Shown piece after piece: positions 31,728 to 40,545 of a stretch of 55,091 bases of DNA. The notes below the pieces were generated by a model. The model worked only from the letters and a program-made list of their open reading frames with translations, ran no database searches and had not been told where the DNA came from. The DNA comes from an uncultured Methanobrevibacter sp. (lineage in GTDB: Archaea > Methanobacteriota > Methanobacteria > Methanobacteriales > Methanobacteriaceae), in the NCBI RefSeq assembly GCF_900316895.1, contig NZ_ONER01000012.1, forward strand, positions 1 through 55,091. Reading direction: 5' to 3'. Numbering within the stretch: position 1 is the stretch's first letter; each line of letters opens with the position of its first letter. The position numbers and the translations under genes were made by a program.

Positions 31728-32729
31728 ATGAAATGTGTAAAGGTTCCATTAAGACAAATAAACGACACTCGTATTAAATTAATGTCAAATGGATTAATGA
31801 ATATGGAATATAGAATAAAAACAACTGAAGAATTTGGATATATTCCTATAACAGAAGATATTGACGGTTATACCATTGAAGATATTGAATTAGAACCGAT
31901 GAAGAAGGTTCCTCATAATTTTGCTGAAATACTTAAAGATGAATTAACACCTGAGGAAATCGAGAATCTGAAAACCTCTTTTGACACAATCGGAGATATC
32001 GTGATTCTGGAAATACCTGATGAGCTGCATGACAAAAAACAGCTTATTGGAGATGCAGCATACAAATTCACCAAAAGAAAAGCCATTTACATGAAAAAAA
32101 GCGCAATAAAAGGAACCATAAGAGTGCGTGATTTGGAGTTTCTCTCAGGCATTGATGATTCCGTTACAGTCCACAAGGAACATGGTCTCAGATTGAAATT
32201 GGATGTTCGAGAGGTTTATTTTTCACCTAGACTTGCAACCGAAAGAAAAAGAGTGATGGAAAGCGTTAAAGATGGTGAAAAAATACTTGATATGTTTTGT
32301 GGAATCGGACCATTCCCTATCGTCATTGCAAGAAACAAAGATGTTGACATCACTGCAGTTGACATTAACGAAGCGGCAATCAAATATTTGGATGAAAATA
32401 TAAAGTTGAATAAATTGAAAGGAAACATTGAAAGCTATTGCGGAGATGTGAGGGAAGTAAGTAAAGGATTTAAATCAAAATTCAACAGAATAATCATGAA
32501 CCTTCCAGGTCTTGCATATAGTTTCCTTGACGTTGCAATTGATTTAATTGAAGATGATGGAATAATTAATTATTATGAGTTTTCAGATTCATATGAACAG
32601 GGAATAAAACGATTGAATGAAGCGGCAAGCAGTGCAGGAAAAAAAGTAGAGATACTGAATACCCGAAAAGTCAAATCGATTTCGCCTGATGAATGGCACG
32701 TGGCCATCGATGCAAAAATTAAAAAATAA
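31728..32729 (+). CDS. trm5: tRNA (guanine37-N1)-methyltransferase Trm5
   Basis: A 333-residue class I SAM methyltransferase of the Met-10+/Trm5 family. The N-terminal D1-like domain (to ~100) is followed by a central domain and the Rossmann core with EKILDMFCGIGPFPIVIA near 185-202, ITAVDINEAAIKYLDENI and the substrate motif IIMNLPGLAYSFLD near 256-269. It makes m1G37 and in archaea can also serve wyosine synthesis. There is no RBS; a TATA box TTTATATAA lies at about 31697-31705, so the transcript is probably leaderless. Confidence 0.88.
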   Translation: MKCVKVPLRQINDTRIKLMSNGLMNMEYRIKTTEEFGYIPITEDIDGYTIEDIELEPMKKVPHNFAEILKDELTPEEIENLKTSFDTIGDIVILEIPDELHDKKQLIGDAAYKFTKRKAIYMKKSAIKGTIRVRDLEFLSGIDDSVTVHKEHGLRLKLDVREVYFSPRLATERKRVMESVKDGEKILDMFCGIGPFPIVIARNKDVDITAVDINEAAIKYLDENIKLNKLKGNIESYCGDVREVSKGFKSKFNRIIMNLPGLAYSFLDVAIDLIEDDGIINYYEFSDSYEQGIKRLNEAASSAGKKVEILNTRKVKSISPDEWHVAIDAKIKK

Positions 32730-32732
32730 GAA

Positions 32733-32759
32733 AATTATTAATCATATTGATTAATAATT
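32733..32759. terminator. Perfect 12-bp hairpin between convergent genes
   Basis: AATTATTAATCA, loop TAT, TGATTAATAATT, followed by ATTTT. It fills most of the 33-bp gap between the ends of trm5 and the small hypothetical gene and probably ends both transcripts. Confidence 0.55.
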
Positions 32760-32762
32760 ATT

Positions 32763-33089
32763 TTAGAACTGGATTCTGTTACCAGTCCATAAATCATCGT
32801 CATTAAACGCATTATATTTCTTTTCATCTTCAATATATTGTTCCATATCACGGTATAGTTTTACTCTGAAAATATCCGGATAAGCAATATACAGCATATC
32901 ACCATTGTCTCTAGTTTCTTTTACATAAGTTTCAGCAAACTCAATGATGGTGTCCTCTTCTTTATTAAAATGATGGACCTCATTAGCGCATAATATCTTA
33001 AAATGTACGAAATCGCCTTTCAATAATTCTTTTACTAAATCCTTAATTAATGGTGGAAAATTTTCTGATTTTTTACTTTTAATCTCCAT
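32763..33089 (-). CDS. Small hypothetical protein
   Basis: From ATG 33089 (GAGGG five bases upstream; a TTG at 33101 is in frame) the protein has 108 residues: MEIKSKKSENFPPLIKDLVK, then FVHFKILCANEVHHFNKEED, a helix and a compact end DDLWTGNRIQF. It has one Cys and two adjacent His. No family recognised. A perfect 15-bp palindrome (33131-33145) lies 42 bases upstream, which suggests the gene is regulated. Confidence 0.6.
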   Translation of the reverse strand: MEIKSKKSENFPPLIKDLVKELLKGDFVHFKILCANEVHHFNKEEDTIIEFAETYVKETRDNGDMLYIAYPDIFRVKLYRDMEQYIEDEKKYNAFNDDDLWTGNRIQF

Positions 33090-33130
33090 ATAATCCCTCA
33101 ATACAATTTAACAATTCAAATCTCTAAGTA

Positions 33131-33145
33131 TTACAAAATTTGTAA
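33131..33145. promoter_or_regulatory. 15-bp perfect palindrome upstream of small hypothetical gene
   Basis: TTACAAA-A-TTTGTAA. It ends 42 bp before the start codon at 33089 on the minus strand, in the promoter zone, and is a plausible operator. The regulator is unknown. Confidence 0.45.
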
Positions 33146-33256
33146 CTTCTAATCAAATTGATTGGTATTGTGTAGAGATTTTCATGAATGTTATTTAATA
33201 ATTTAAATTTAATTGTTTAAATACTTTATAGCAAAAAAAGATTTAGGAATTATTAT

Positions 33257-34186
33257 CTAAATCGGGTCAATAATTCCTTTTTCAGTGATGATGCCTGTAA
33301 TCAATTCTTTTGGAGTAATGTCAAATGCCGGATTGATGACCTCTGTACCTTCAGGACAAATCCTTGCTCCTCCATAGAATCGGACTTCATCACCATCCCT
33401 TTCTTCAATAACAGTATCATAAATGTTAATATCATTGTCAAAAGTGGAGTAAGGTGCAGCCACATAAAATGGAATGTCATGGTGTTTTGCGGCAAGGGCC
33501 ACCATAAATGATCCGACCTTATTTACAACACCGCCTTTTGCAATCCTGTCAGCACCGATTACAACCTTGTCAATCTTGCCCTGGGACATGAGATACCCTG
33601 AAGCTACATCCGGAATCAGCTTGACAGGAATGTTTTCCTGTTGCATTTCCCAGACGCTTAAACTTGCACCCTGTCCGCGCGGACGGGTTTCATCACATAT
33701 CACATTGATGTTTTTGCCCGCATCACGTGCTGCTCTAAATACGCCCAATGCAGTTCCATAATCAACACAAGCAAGTGCCCCTGCATTACAGTGGGTTAAA
33801 ACGGTGTCTCCATCATCAATTACCTCAGCACCATATTTTCCAATGGCCCTATTTGTTGCCATATCCTCTTCATACATTTTTAGTGCTTCGGCAAGTGCAT
33901 CGTCACTATTCAAAACCCGGTCAACAGCCCAGAACAAATTTACTGCTGTTGGTCTGGCCGCTTTTATTTCATCTGCAGCTTTAGATAAATCAATGCCTTC
34001 AATGTCTGCCAATGCCATTGCAAAAGCAGCACTTACTCCAATAGCCGGAGCTCCGCGTACAGTCATATTCTTAATTGCTATTATAACATCCTGATAATTA
34101 TCACAATAAACATAAGTCAACTCATCAGGAAGTTTTCTTTGATCAATAAGTTTTAATTTATTATCTTCCCATTCAAGTGTTTTCAT
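33257..34186 (-). CDS. mtnA: S-methyl-5-thioribose-1-phosphate isomerase
   Basis: ATG 34186 has GGGTG five bases upstream, giving 309 residues (in-frame TTG at 34198 less likely). It belongs to the eIF2B-like isomerase superfamily: MTVRGAPAIGVSAAFAMA near 40-57, TVLTHCNAGALACVDYG with the catalytic Cys near 137, ETRPRGQGASLSVWE and KVVIGADRIAKGGVVNKVGS with the catalytic Asp. This matches MtnA rather than the ribose-1,5-bisphosphate isomerase or eIF2B subunits. It isomerises MTR-1-P in methionine salvage; no other salvage gene is in the window. Confidence 0.85.
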   Translation of the reverse strand: MKTLEWEDNKLKLIDQRKLPDELTYVYCDNYQDVIIAIKNMTVRGAPAIGVSAAFAMALADIEGIDLSKAADEIKAARPTAVNLFWAVDRVLNSDDALAEALKMYEEDMATNRAIGKYGAEVIDDGDTVLTHCNAGALACVDYGTALGVFRAARDAGKNINVICDETRPRGQGASLSVWEMQQENIPVKLIPDVASGYLMSQGKIDKVVIGADRIAKGGVVNKVGSFMVALAAKHHDIPFYVAAPYSTFDNDINIYDTVIEERDGDEVRFYGGARICPEGTEVINPAFDITPKELITGIITEKGIIDPI

Positions 34187-34435
34187 TTTAACACCCAATA
34201 ATTTGAAAAAAAGTTTAAAAAATATGAAAGCATAATTAATGTTAGTTTCTAATTTTTGTTATGCAAAACTGCATAGAGTATTTATAATTATGCTTCCCGT
34301 CTAATTTAATATCCAAAAATGGATTGATTAGAGATGTATTTAAAATACATCTACATAATACTTTTTCAATTATCATTTATAAATTTTTAGAAAAAACCTT
34401 AAAAAAACATGATATTTAAGATGGCCTAAAATTAA
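34187..34435. other. Intergenic region with nested inverted repeats
   Basis: Upstream of mtnA (minus strand). Two inverted repeats overlap: an outer pair of 11 bp, AAGCATAATTA (34228-34238) and TAATTATGCTT (34285-34295), and inside it TATGCA-AAAC-TGCATA (34260-34275). This may be a regulatory site 42-109 bases upstream of mtnA, or a folded 5' leader. No gene or known RNA recognised. Confidence 0.4.
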
Positions 34436-35356
34436 TTAAGCATTTTCAGTCATGATAGGCACTACTTGTTTTTTACGTGATACAACGCCTTCAAGTAATA
34501 CGGTGTTATCTTCAAGTATTACACCATATGCCTTTTCGACCAAATCGGCATCTTTTCCTAAGGCAATGACTTGAGAATTGCTGTTTACGATATCAGTGAT
34601 TAAGAGCATGAACAAGTCCAAATCTTCCTCTTCGATGATTTTGTTCATTCCTGCTTCCAAATCATCCTTCATAGCCATAACATCGCTAATGTCTGCTGTG
34701 TTTACCTGATTAACAATTGATTTTACATCTTTAAAGTCGATTTGCTTAGCATCAAGGGCCAAAATCTCATCAATAGTGAAACTGCTTAAATCGGTACCTG
34801 CCTTAAGCATTTCCAAACCATATTCTTCAGCATTGATTTCAGCAATTTCTGCAAGTTTTTCAACTGCAATCTTATCATCTTCAGTTGTGGTAGGTGATTT
34901 CAAAAGCAAGGTATCTGAAATGATTGCAGACAGCATCAATGTAGCAATCTCTTTTGTAATTTCCACATCATTCTCTTCATATAATTTGCATAAAATGGTT
35001 TCAGTACATCCTACTGGTTCAAATCTTAGGAATAGGGGATATGAAGTTTCCAAAGCAAGTTTGTGGTGATCAACAACTTTTAGAATGTTCGCATTTTCCA
35101 AATTATCAACTGATTCCGCAGGGGAGTTGTGGTCAACCAGAATTACATTGGCATCATCTTCAACACTTTCCAAAAGTTCCGGTGCTTCTATGCCCAAATA
35201 GTTTAAGATGAATTCGGTTTCCTTGTTGATATTGCCTAATCTGTAGGCTTTAGCTTCACTGTTGCCTAATTCCTTTTCCAAATTTGTCATTACTAAGCTT
35301 GATGTTATTGAGTCACTATCAGGACTTTTATGTCCAAAAACAAAAGTTTCTACCAT
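34436..35356 (-). CDS. ppaC: Manganese-dependent inorganic pyrophosphatase (family II)
   Basis: A 306-residue DHH-superfamily protein: VFGHKSPDSDSITSSL (His/Asp metal ligands, residues 6-21), ILVDHNSPAES near 72-82, VVDHHKLALET near 92-102 (DHH motif) and SRKKQVVPIM at the end, a conserved family II PPase pyrophosphate-binding motif. It hydrolyses PPi in the cytosol. CBS domains present in some relatives are absent, so it is the plain form. GGAG precedes the ATG. Confidence 0.92.
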   Translation of the reverse strand: MVETFVFGHKSPDSDSITSSLVMTNLEKELGNSEAKAYRLGNINKETEFILNYLGIEAPELLESVEDDANVILVDHNSPAESVDNLENANILKVVDHHKLALETSYPLFLRFEPVGCTETILCKLYEENDVEITKEIATLMLSAIISDTLLLKSPTTTEDDKIAVEKLAEIAEINAEEYGLEMLKAGTDLSSFTIDEILALDAKQIDFKDVKSIVNQVNTADISDVMAMKDDLEAGMNKIIEEEDLDLFMLLITDIVNSNSQVIALGKDADLVEKAYGVILEDNTVLLEGVVSRKKQVVPIMTENA

Positions 35357-35650
35357 ATTATTTCTCCTTATAATCTATAAAATTAATGTTAATATCAGTT
35401 ATTAATTTATCTTTTTCATCTATATTTAACTTTATTGTGCAAGAATTTACCGGCTTTTTAAGGAAGGAATAAATTGCACCTTAAGGAGATATTCTTAAGA
35501 TAATTATTTTTTTTTAAGGAGATGATTTTAACATTATTTGGATTTTACCAATTTTTTATAAATATTAAAAAGACAATAAATATATTCAATTGAATTTTAA
35601 CTAACTTCTCAGCATAGCAATTATGATGCTGACTGTAAAGGAGGAATGAT

Positions 35651-36721
35651 ATGAAACTTAGAAATTCGCTATTAATAGCCATAGTGATATTGTGTGCGTT
35701 TTTGTTCGTGCTGATATCAATAGACCATTCGGAAAACAGCCAAACAACAATACTGGGACCCAAGGGCGATTTTTCCATGGCAGCTACAGGAGACGTAATG
35801 TTTGCAAGAAACATGCCCGGAACAATAAGTCTTGATTCCTCCCCTTTTGAAGGGGTGAGTGATGTAGTCTCAAACGTTGATTTACTGTTGGTGAATTTTG
35901 AAAATGCAGCTACGACAACGGAAAATGCAGTTAAAGGAGATTTTCCGTTTAAATGTGATCCGAGTTATGTTCCGCTTTTAAAAGTAGCCAACAATACCGT
36001 TGCCGCTCTTGCAAATAACCATGCTTTGGATTATGGTGTTGACGGTATGCACGACACATTGAAATATCTAAACGAATCCGGCATTTCTTCAGTGGGTGCA
36101 GGAGACAATGAGGATGCTGCACACCAGCCTGTTGTTAAAAACATCAATGGTCGTAAGATTACCATACTGAATTATATGGATGCCAATGACTTTTCAGAAT
36201 ATGATTACGATACCATACCTTATGCAAACGGATCTCATTTTGGTTATTCAGCTTATGACCGTGCAGATGCACAAAAACAAATCAGCGAAAACAACGATTC
36301 CGATTTGGTTGTGGCAATGCTGCATTACGGAAATGAATATTCAACATCCCCTAATGAAGACCAAATCAGGATATCACATGAACTGATTGATGATGGCGTG
36401 GATGTCGTAATAGGTTCCCATCCACATGTTCCTCAGGGAGTGGAGATGTACAATGGAAAACCAATCTTTTACAGCCTCGGTAACTTCATCTTCGATATGT
36501 CAGGTGGAGATATGGACTCTACATACTTCGTTAAAATTGATTTGGTCAACAACACCGGAGAATGCACAATCTATCCGGTTTACAATTCAAATTTCCTTCC
36601 TCAGAGAATGGATGCCGAAGCGGGAAAGACATTTATAAATGGTCTTACACCACTGCCTTCAGAAATAAACGTGACTGATGATGGAGTTGGAAAATTAAGA
36701 TTTGATTTGAAAAATTCTTAA
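35651..36721 (+). CDS. Membrane-anchored CapA-like metallophosphatase family protein
   Basis: A 356-residue protein with an N-terminal anchor (residues 7-25, LLIAIVILCAFLFVLIS) and a CapA/PGA_cap domain outside the cell: FSMAATGDVMFARNM near 47-61, DLLLVNFENAATT, ALANNHALDYGVDGMHDT, GAGDNEDA, VDVVIGSHPHVPQGVE. These are the calcineurin-like motifs of poly-gamma-glutamate synthesis proteins; a wall-associated role in glutamate-peptide polymers is possible (inference), but the catalytic target in archaea is unknown. AAGGAGG lies seven bases before the ATG. Upstream (35458, 35481, 35514) TTAAGGA occurs three times. Confidence 0.75.
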   Translation: MKLRNSLLIAIVILCAFLFVLISIDHSENSQTTILGPKGDFSMAATGDVMFARNMPGTISLDSSPFEGVSDVVSNVDLLLVNFENAATTTENAVKGDFPFKCDPSYVPLLKVANNTVAALANNHALDYGVDGMHDTLKYLNESGISSVGAGDNEDAAHQPVVKNINGRKITILNYMDANDFSEYDYDTIPYANGSHFGYSAYDRADAQKQISENNDSDLVVAMLHYGNEYSTSPNEDQIRISHELIDDGVDVVIGSHPHVPQGVEMYNGKPIFYSLGNFIFDMSGGDMDSTYFVKIDLVNNTGECTIYPVYNSNFLPQRMDAEAGKTFINGLTPLPSEINVTDDGVGKLRFDLKNS

Positions 36722-36851
36722 TTTTTCATTATTTTTTTTACAGTTAAAAACTAATATTCACTTTGGCAGTATCTAAAAACCCTAAAAAATCGGCTTTTTA
36801 ATTAATACTTAAAAAAAAATATTTGAAATAAATATAAATAAAAAAAAGTAT

Positions 36852-37718
36852 TTAGTAATGACTTTGTGGAGTCATTCCTAAATGATGGTCTTCGCTTTTT
36901 TTGCCAGGTATTCCGTAAGCGTCTGCCCTACATTGAGTACATGCCCTGAATACCGGAATAATCTCTTCAACCTGTTCCCTGACTGATTCCATCATCATAC
37001 AGTCAGGTCTTTCAAGGTCTTTCATTTTACCTAAAGGAATCAATGGTAAAACATTCATTAAAGCTGCTCCACGTTTTTCGACTTCACGGGCAATTTCAAC
37101 AATGTGCTCATCATTGACTGTAGGAATTAAAACTGAGTTTACCTTAACAACCAATCCGTTGGCGGCTGCCTTTTCAACACCTTCCAATTGATTTTTGATT
37201 AAGATTTCAACAGCCTCACGACCTTTGTAAACCTTACCTTCATATTTGATGAATGAATAAATTTTTTCTGCAATTTCAGGATCAACCGCATTGATAGTAA
37301 CTGTCACGGAGTTTACTCCAAGCTCTGCCAATTTGTCAGCATATTTTGGAAGCAAAAGTCCATTTGTACTCATACATTTTATTAAATCAGGTTGTTCTTT
37401 TGCCAATTTTTCAAAGAATTCGAATGTTTCTTCATTTGCAAGTGAATCTCCAGGTCCTGCAACTCCAACAACTGCAATAGGACCATCTGCGGTAACGTCA
37501 TTAATATGAGTAATTGCATCATCAGGTTTCATAATACATCCTGCAACACCAGGTCTGTCCTCTTCATTGTTAATGTCTCTTGTACAGAAGTTACAAAATA
37601 TATTGCATTTTGGTGCTACCGGTACATGTGCCCTTCCGACTTTATCGTGCATTTTTTCATTGAAACATGGATGTGCTCTTGTTATATGTGCAAATCTTGA
37701 ACCGTTGTGTTCATTCAT
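36852..37718 (-). CDS. nifB: NifB-type radical SAM protein (Fe-S-C cluster assembly)
   Basis: From ATG 37718 (GAGGAG upstream) the protein has 288 residues. NifB signatures are present: HPCFN at 16-20, the radical SAM CNIFCNFC at 38-45, VGVAGPGDSLAN, and the C-terminal CTQCRADAYG with its two cluster cysteines. It has no NifX domain, as in other methanogen NifB. NifB builds the 8Fe-9S-C L-cluster from two 4Fe-4S units and SAM carbon. No nifHDK or nifEN is in the window. The gene lies 66 bp after mmp17 and has its own TATA box in that gap, so it can be transcribed separately from the mmp genes. Confidence 0.88.
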   Translation of the reverse strand: MNEHNGSRFAHITRAHPCFNEKMHDKVGRAHVPVAPKCNIFCNFCTRDINNEEDRPGVAGCIMKPDDAITHINDVTADGPIAVVGVAGPGDSLANEETFEFFEKLAKEQPDLIKCMSTNGLLLPKYADKLAELGVNSVTVTINAVDPEIAEKIYSFIKYEGKVYKGREAVEILIKNQLEGVEKAAANGLVVKVNSVLIPTVNDEHIVEIAREVEKRGAALMNVLPLIPLGKMKDLERPDCMMMESVREQVEEIIPVFRACTQCRADAYGIPGKKSEDHHLGMTPQSHY

Positions 37719-37770
37719 AATACCACTACTCCTCAATATAACATCTGTTAATTAGTATTGATACGAACAA

Positions 37771-37783
37771 ATATATAAAGCTT
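37771..37783 (-). promoter_or_regulatory. TATA box of nifB
   Basis: The minus strand reads AAGCTTTATATAT in the gap right after the mmp17 stop codon (37785). Transcription start is predicted near 37750, giving a ~30-base leader that holds GAGGAG before ATG 37718. The box is nearly identical to that of hdrCB (27471-27484). Confidence 0.6.
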
Positions 37784-37784
37784 T

Positions 37785-38354
37785 CTACATGCCTTTGTTT
37801 AATTCATCCATAAACTCATGACATTTTTCAATCCATTCATCCTTAATTAACTCATCAGTAGCCACAACTGCAACAATATCTTCAGAAGACAAATCTTTAA
37901 TGTTTTTAAAGCCTTCAGGCAAAATTCTGAAAACTGCGTCATAAATACGCCTTTGCAAATTGGAATGAGGGTCATCAACAACAACAGAACTTAAGTTAGT
38001 ATAGTCTCCCTTAATCTCAAGCTGATATCTGTTCGGTTGATAGATTTCATCCCTTGAAAATTGCATCCATAAAATTTTCAAAATGTTAGGAAGGTAATTT
38101 TCATTATCAACTAAAATCATAGTCTTATCGTTAGCATTATCATAAGTTAAATTAGCCACATCCTCAAATCTAATAACATTTGAAGTTTTTCTCATTTTAA
38201 TGGCCAGGACAAACACAGGGTCATCAGGATTAACATAAGCCTTCAAATCATCAACAGAAGCACCTAACACCAAATCTTGAAAGATCTGTTTGATGATGAT
38301 TTCATAAACTTCAGCTCCACGCTCATCATAGCATTCAACTAACATCAAATCCAC
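37785..38354 (-). CDS. mmp17: Methanogenesis marker protein 17
   Basis: A 189-residue protein, LMLVECYDERGAEVYEIIIK onward, with MRKTSNVIRFEDVANLTYD and a long C-terminal helix (EWIEKCHEFMDEL). The size and sequence match the methanogenesis marker 17 family, found only in methanogens and relatives that use MCR. From memory, recent structural work places Mmp17 with Mmp3, Mmp7, McrC and an ATPase in the complex that activates MCR reductively. It follows mmp15 by 10 bp. Confidence 0.8.
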   Translation of the reverse strand: MDLMLVECYDERGAEVYEIIIKQIFQDLVLGASVDDLKAYVNPDDPVFVLAIKMRKTSNVIRFEDVANLTYDNANDKTMILVDNENYLPNILKILWMQFSRDEIYQPNRYQLEIKGDYTNLSSVVVDDPHSNLQRRIYDAVFRILPEGFKNIKDLSSEDIVAVVATDELIKDEWIEKCHEFMDELNKGM

Positions 38355-38364
38355 CCTTTAAAAA

Positions 38365-39606
38365 TTATTTATCATCTTGTCTGTGTCCCATTCCAGATAC
38401 TAAAAGAGCTGCTCCCACAGCACCGATATGTTGAGAGTATTCAGGAACAATAACTTCAATTCCACCTAAAGTTTCACTTACCGCTTCAACAAGACCTGAA
38501 ATCAAACTTGTTCCTCCCACTTGGATTAATGGTTCACGAATATCAATTTCCTGAAGTTGCTGTTCGTAAACTTGTTCAGAAACGGAGTGACATGCAGCTG
38601 CTGCCACATCTGCTTTGGAACCTCCTGCAGCAAGTGTAGTAACAAGGTCTTGAATACCGAATACAATACAGTAAGAGTTCAGCATGGCTTTTCTCCAATC
38701 ACCTTGAACAGCCAATGGCCCAAGTTCGGTAATGTCAACATCCAGCCTACGGGAAGTCATGTCTAAAAATCTACCTGATGCACCGGCACAGATACCTCCC
38801 ATGGTAAAGTTATCCGGAATACCGTTGTTAACGGTAATTACCTTGTTGTCCATACCACCAATATCTAAAACGGTTGCTTCTCCTTTTTGACAATCTGCCA
38901 GATATACTGCACCTTTTGCATTAACAGACAATTCTTCCTGAATAAGTTCCGCTTTAAATTCCTGACCCATTGTAAACCTACCGTAACCGGTAGTTCCGAT
39001 ACCATCAAGGTCATCCCAGTCATAATCTGTTTGGCCGAAAGCTTCCGCAGCGGCAGTTTTTGCAGATTCAATGATGTCTTTTGTGGCAGTCCAACCGGTT
39101 CCAATAACCTGATTGTTTTCCATGAGAACCGCTTTTGTAGTGGTTGAACCGGAGTCAAGTCCAAGGGTAAGGCCCTCTTGTTTTTCACGAGCAAGAATGC
39201 TTCTACGAGTAACGGTAGTAGCCAATGCTTCCATACGAATAAATAGTTCATCAGCTTTTGTTCTTTCAGTGAATGAATAGGTAACTACAGGAATACGAGT
39301 ATTGTTCTGTATGAATCTTCTTACCTCATTTCTGACCAATGCCGCTTCAGCGCATCTGAAACAGGTTGCAATAAATACCGCATCAGGTCTTGACCTGCCT
39401 TCCACAATGGCCATGGCCCTAGCAATCATCAATTTCAGACTTGAACTTTGAGCTGAAAATCCGAATTTTTCATAAGATTCGTCAATGTAATCCAAATCAA
39501 TTTCTGGAAGAATAATTTCAGCACCAAACTTATTTGCTGCCTTTTCAATTTCCTTTTGAATTCCACTGTATTCTGTTCCACATGAAACTAATGCAATTTT
39601 AACCAT
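38365..39606 (-). CDS. mmp15: Methanogenesis marker protein 15 (BadF/BadG-type ATPase)
   Basis: From ATG 39606 (GGAGG upstream; 1 bp after the mmp5 stop) the protein has 413 residues. The first ~140 residues are a separate domain (VKIALVSCGTEYSGIQKEIE; IATCFRCAEAAL), then an ASKHA ATPase: LGLDSGSTTTKAVLM near 151-165, IGTTGYGRFTMG, DIGGMDNKVI and GGICAGASGRFLD, the last resembling the cysteine that holds a bridging 4Fe-4S cluster in 2-hydroxyacyl-CoA dehydratase activators. Such ATPases drive low-potential electron transfer, fitting a role in MCR activation (inference). Confidence 0.85.
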   Translation of the reverse strand: MVKIALVSCGTEYSGIQKEIEKAANKFGAEIILPEIDLDYIDESYEKFGFSAQSSSLKLMIARAMAIVEGRSRPDAVFIATCFRCAEAALVRNEVRRFIQNNTRIPVVTYSFTERTKADELFIRMEALATTVTRRSILAREKQEGLTLGLDSGSTTTKAVLMENNQVIGTGWTATKDIIESAKTAAAEAFGQTDYDWDDLDGIGTTGYGRFTMGQEFKAELIQEELSVNAKGAVYLADCQKGEATVLDIGGMDNKVITVNNGIPDNFTMGGICAGASGRFLDMTSRRLDVDITELGPLAVQGDWRKAMLNSYCIVFGIQDLVTTLAAGGSKADVAAAACHSVSEQVYEQQLQEIDIREPLIQVGGTSLISGLVEAVSETLGGIEVIVPEYSQHIGAVGAALLVSGMGHRQDDK

Positions 39607-39607
39607 T

Positions 39608-40066
39608 TTATTCTTCCTCCTTATCAGTTTCTTCAAGAGAATCTACAAAATCATTGATTTGATTTACCATCACATAGGTTTCATCTTGATTTGTAGGGTA
39701 ATTTAATTCTAAAACAGGAATTCCCTTATTCCTAAGTAAAAATATTGATAGCTCATTGGTTCTTGCACAACCAATACAACCAAATCCGTATGGAGCTCCA
39801 TCAACAACAATTGCAGCTTCCGCCTCATCTATAAGAGGTCCGATAATTGCCATTCTTCCACGAACACCGGAAGGAACTTCAATAGCTGCATATTTAAGTC
39901 CTTGAATTGGATCATCTTCAGTAATGTTCATTGGAGGAGAATCAATCTCAGGGTCCTTTATTTTTTGCCTAATTTGTTTTTGTAAAACTAAAGGAGTGTG
40001 ACCTTTTCTCTCAAGTAAATCTGCTAAAATTAATGAGTTTGGAGGATAAACAGCGATTTTAACCAT
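39608..40066 (-). CDS. mmp5: Methanogenesis marker protein 5
   Basis: A 152-residue protein, VKIAVYPPNSLILADLLERK onward, with EVPSGVRGRMAIIGPLIDEA and FGCIGCARTNELSIFLLR, a CxxC pair. It matches the marker 5 family. Function unknown; the cysteine pair may bind iron-sulfur or be redox active. It lies between mmp6 and mmp15 with 8-bp and 1-bp spacing. GGTGA precedes the ATG. Confidence 0.8.
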   Translation of the reverse strand: MVKIAVYPPNSLILADLLERKGHTPLVLQKQIRQKIKDPEIDSPPMNITEDDPIQGLKYAAIEVPSGVRGRMAIIGPLIDEAEAAIVVDGAPYGFGCIGCARTNELSIFLLRNKGIPVLELNYPTNQDETYVMVNQINDFVDSLEETDKEEE

Positions 40067-40074
40067 AATTTCAC

Positions 40075-40545
40075 CTATTCTTTTTTATCTAAACATTCAT
40101 TCATGACTTTTTTAAATTCATCAACACTAACTGGTTTTTTCTCTTCAATCTCTACATCTTTACGCTCTTCCAGCGCATTTGCAACAAAACCAAGTATTCT
40201 GTACTCTTTTTCCATCTGGTGGAAACCTTCTCTAGGACCAAATCTATGACCTCTGCAACGTCTAGGATCGCCTGGTGCAAATCCTCTTTCCTTTGTGAAA
40301 ATGTGGTTTGGGTCAAGCTTTCTTATTTCTTCAATAGCCTTGTAAACATCTTCACTTTTCCCACTAATCATAGACCCATAACAAGTATTTTTTATTGTAA
40401 GCGGTAAACCGAGCATATGAAACTCAGTGACAATTTCTTGTTCACTCACATGAGCTCCCGGCCCAATAAAAATCATACGAGTAATTACATCAGGATCCCA
40501 ATCTTCTGTACCCAAATCAGGACTCATGGTTAGATTCTGTGACAT
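40075..40545 (-). CDS. mmp6: Methanogenesis marker protein 6
   Basis: The frame is open from a TTG at 40554, but GAGGGAG sits about 9 bases before ATG 40545 (MSQNLTMSPDLGTEDW), giving 156 residues. It carries RMIFIGPGAHVSEQEIV, LPLTIKNTCYGSMISG and GFAPGDPRRCRGHRFGPREG, which match the marker 6 family. Function unknown. It overlaps the end of mmp3 by 29 bp, so translation is coupled. Confidence 0.8.
   Translation of the reverse strand: MSQNLTMSPDLGTEDWDPDVITRMIFIGPGAHVSEQEIVTEFHMLGLPLTIKNTCYGSMISGKSEDVYKAIEEIRKLDPNHIFTKERGFAPGDPRRCRGHRFGPREGFHQMEKEYRILGFVANALEERKDVEIEEKKPVSVDEFKKVMNECLDKKE

Noticed and set aside
36852..37718. Evidence for nitrogen fixation
   Set aside because: NifB alone is not enough; no nifH, D, K, E or N genes occur in the window, and methanogens keep nifB without fixing nitrogen.
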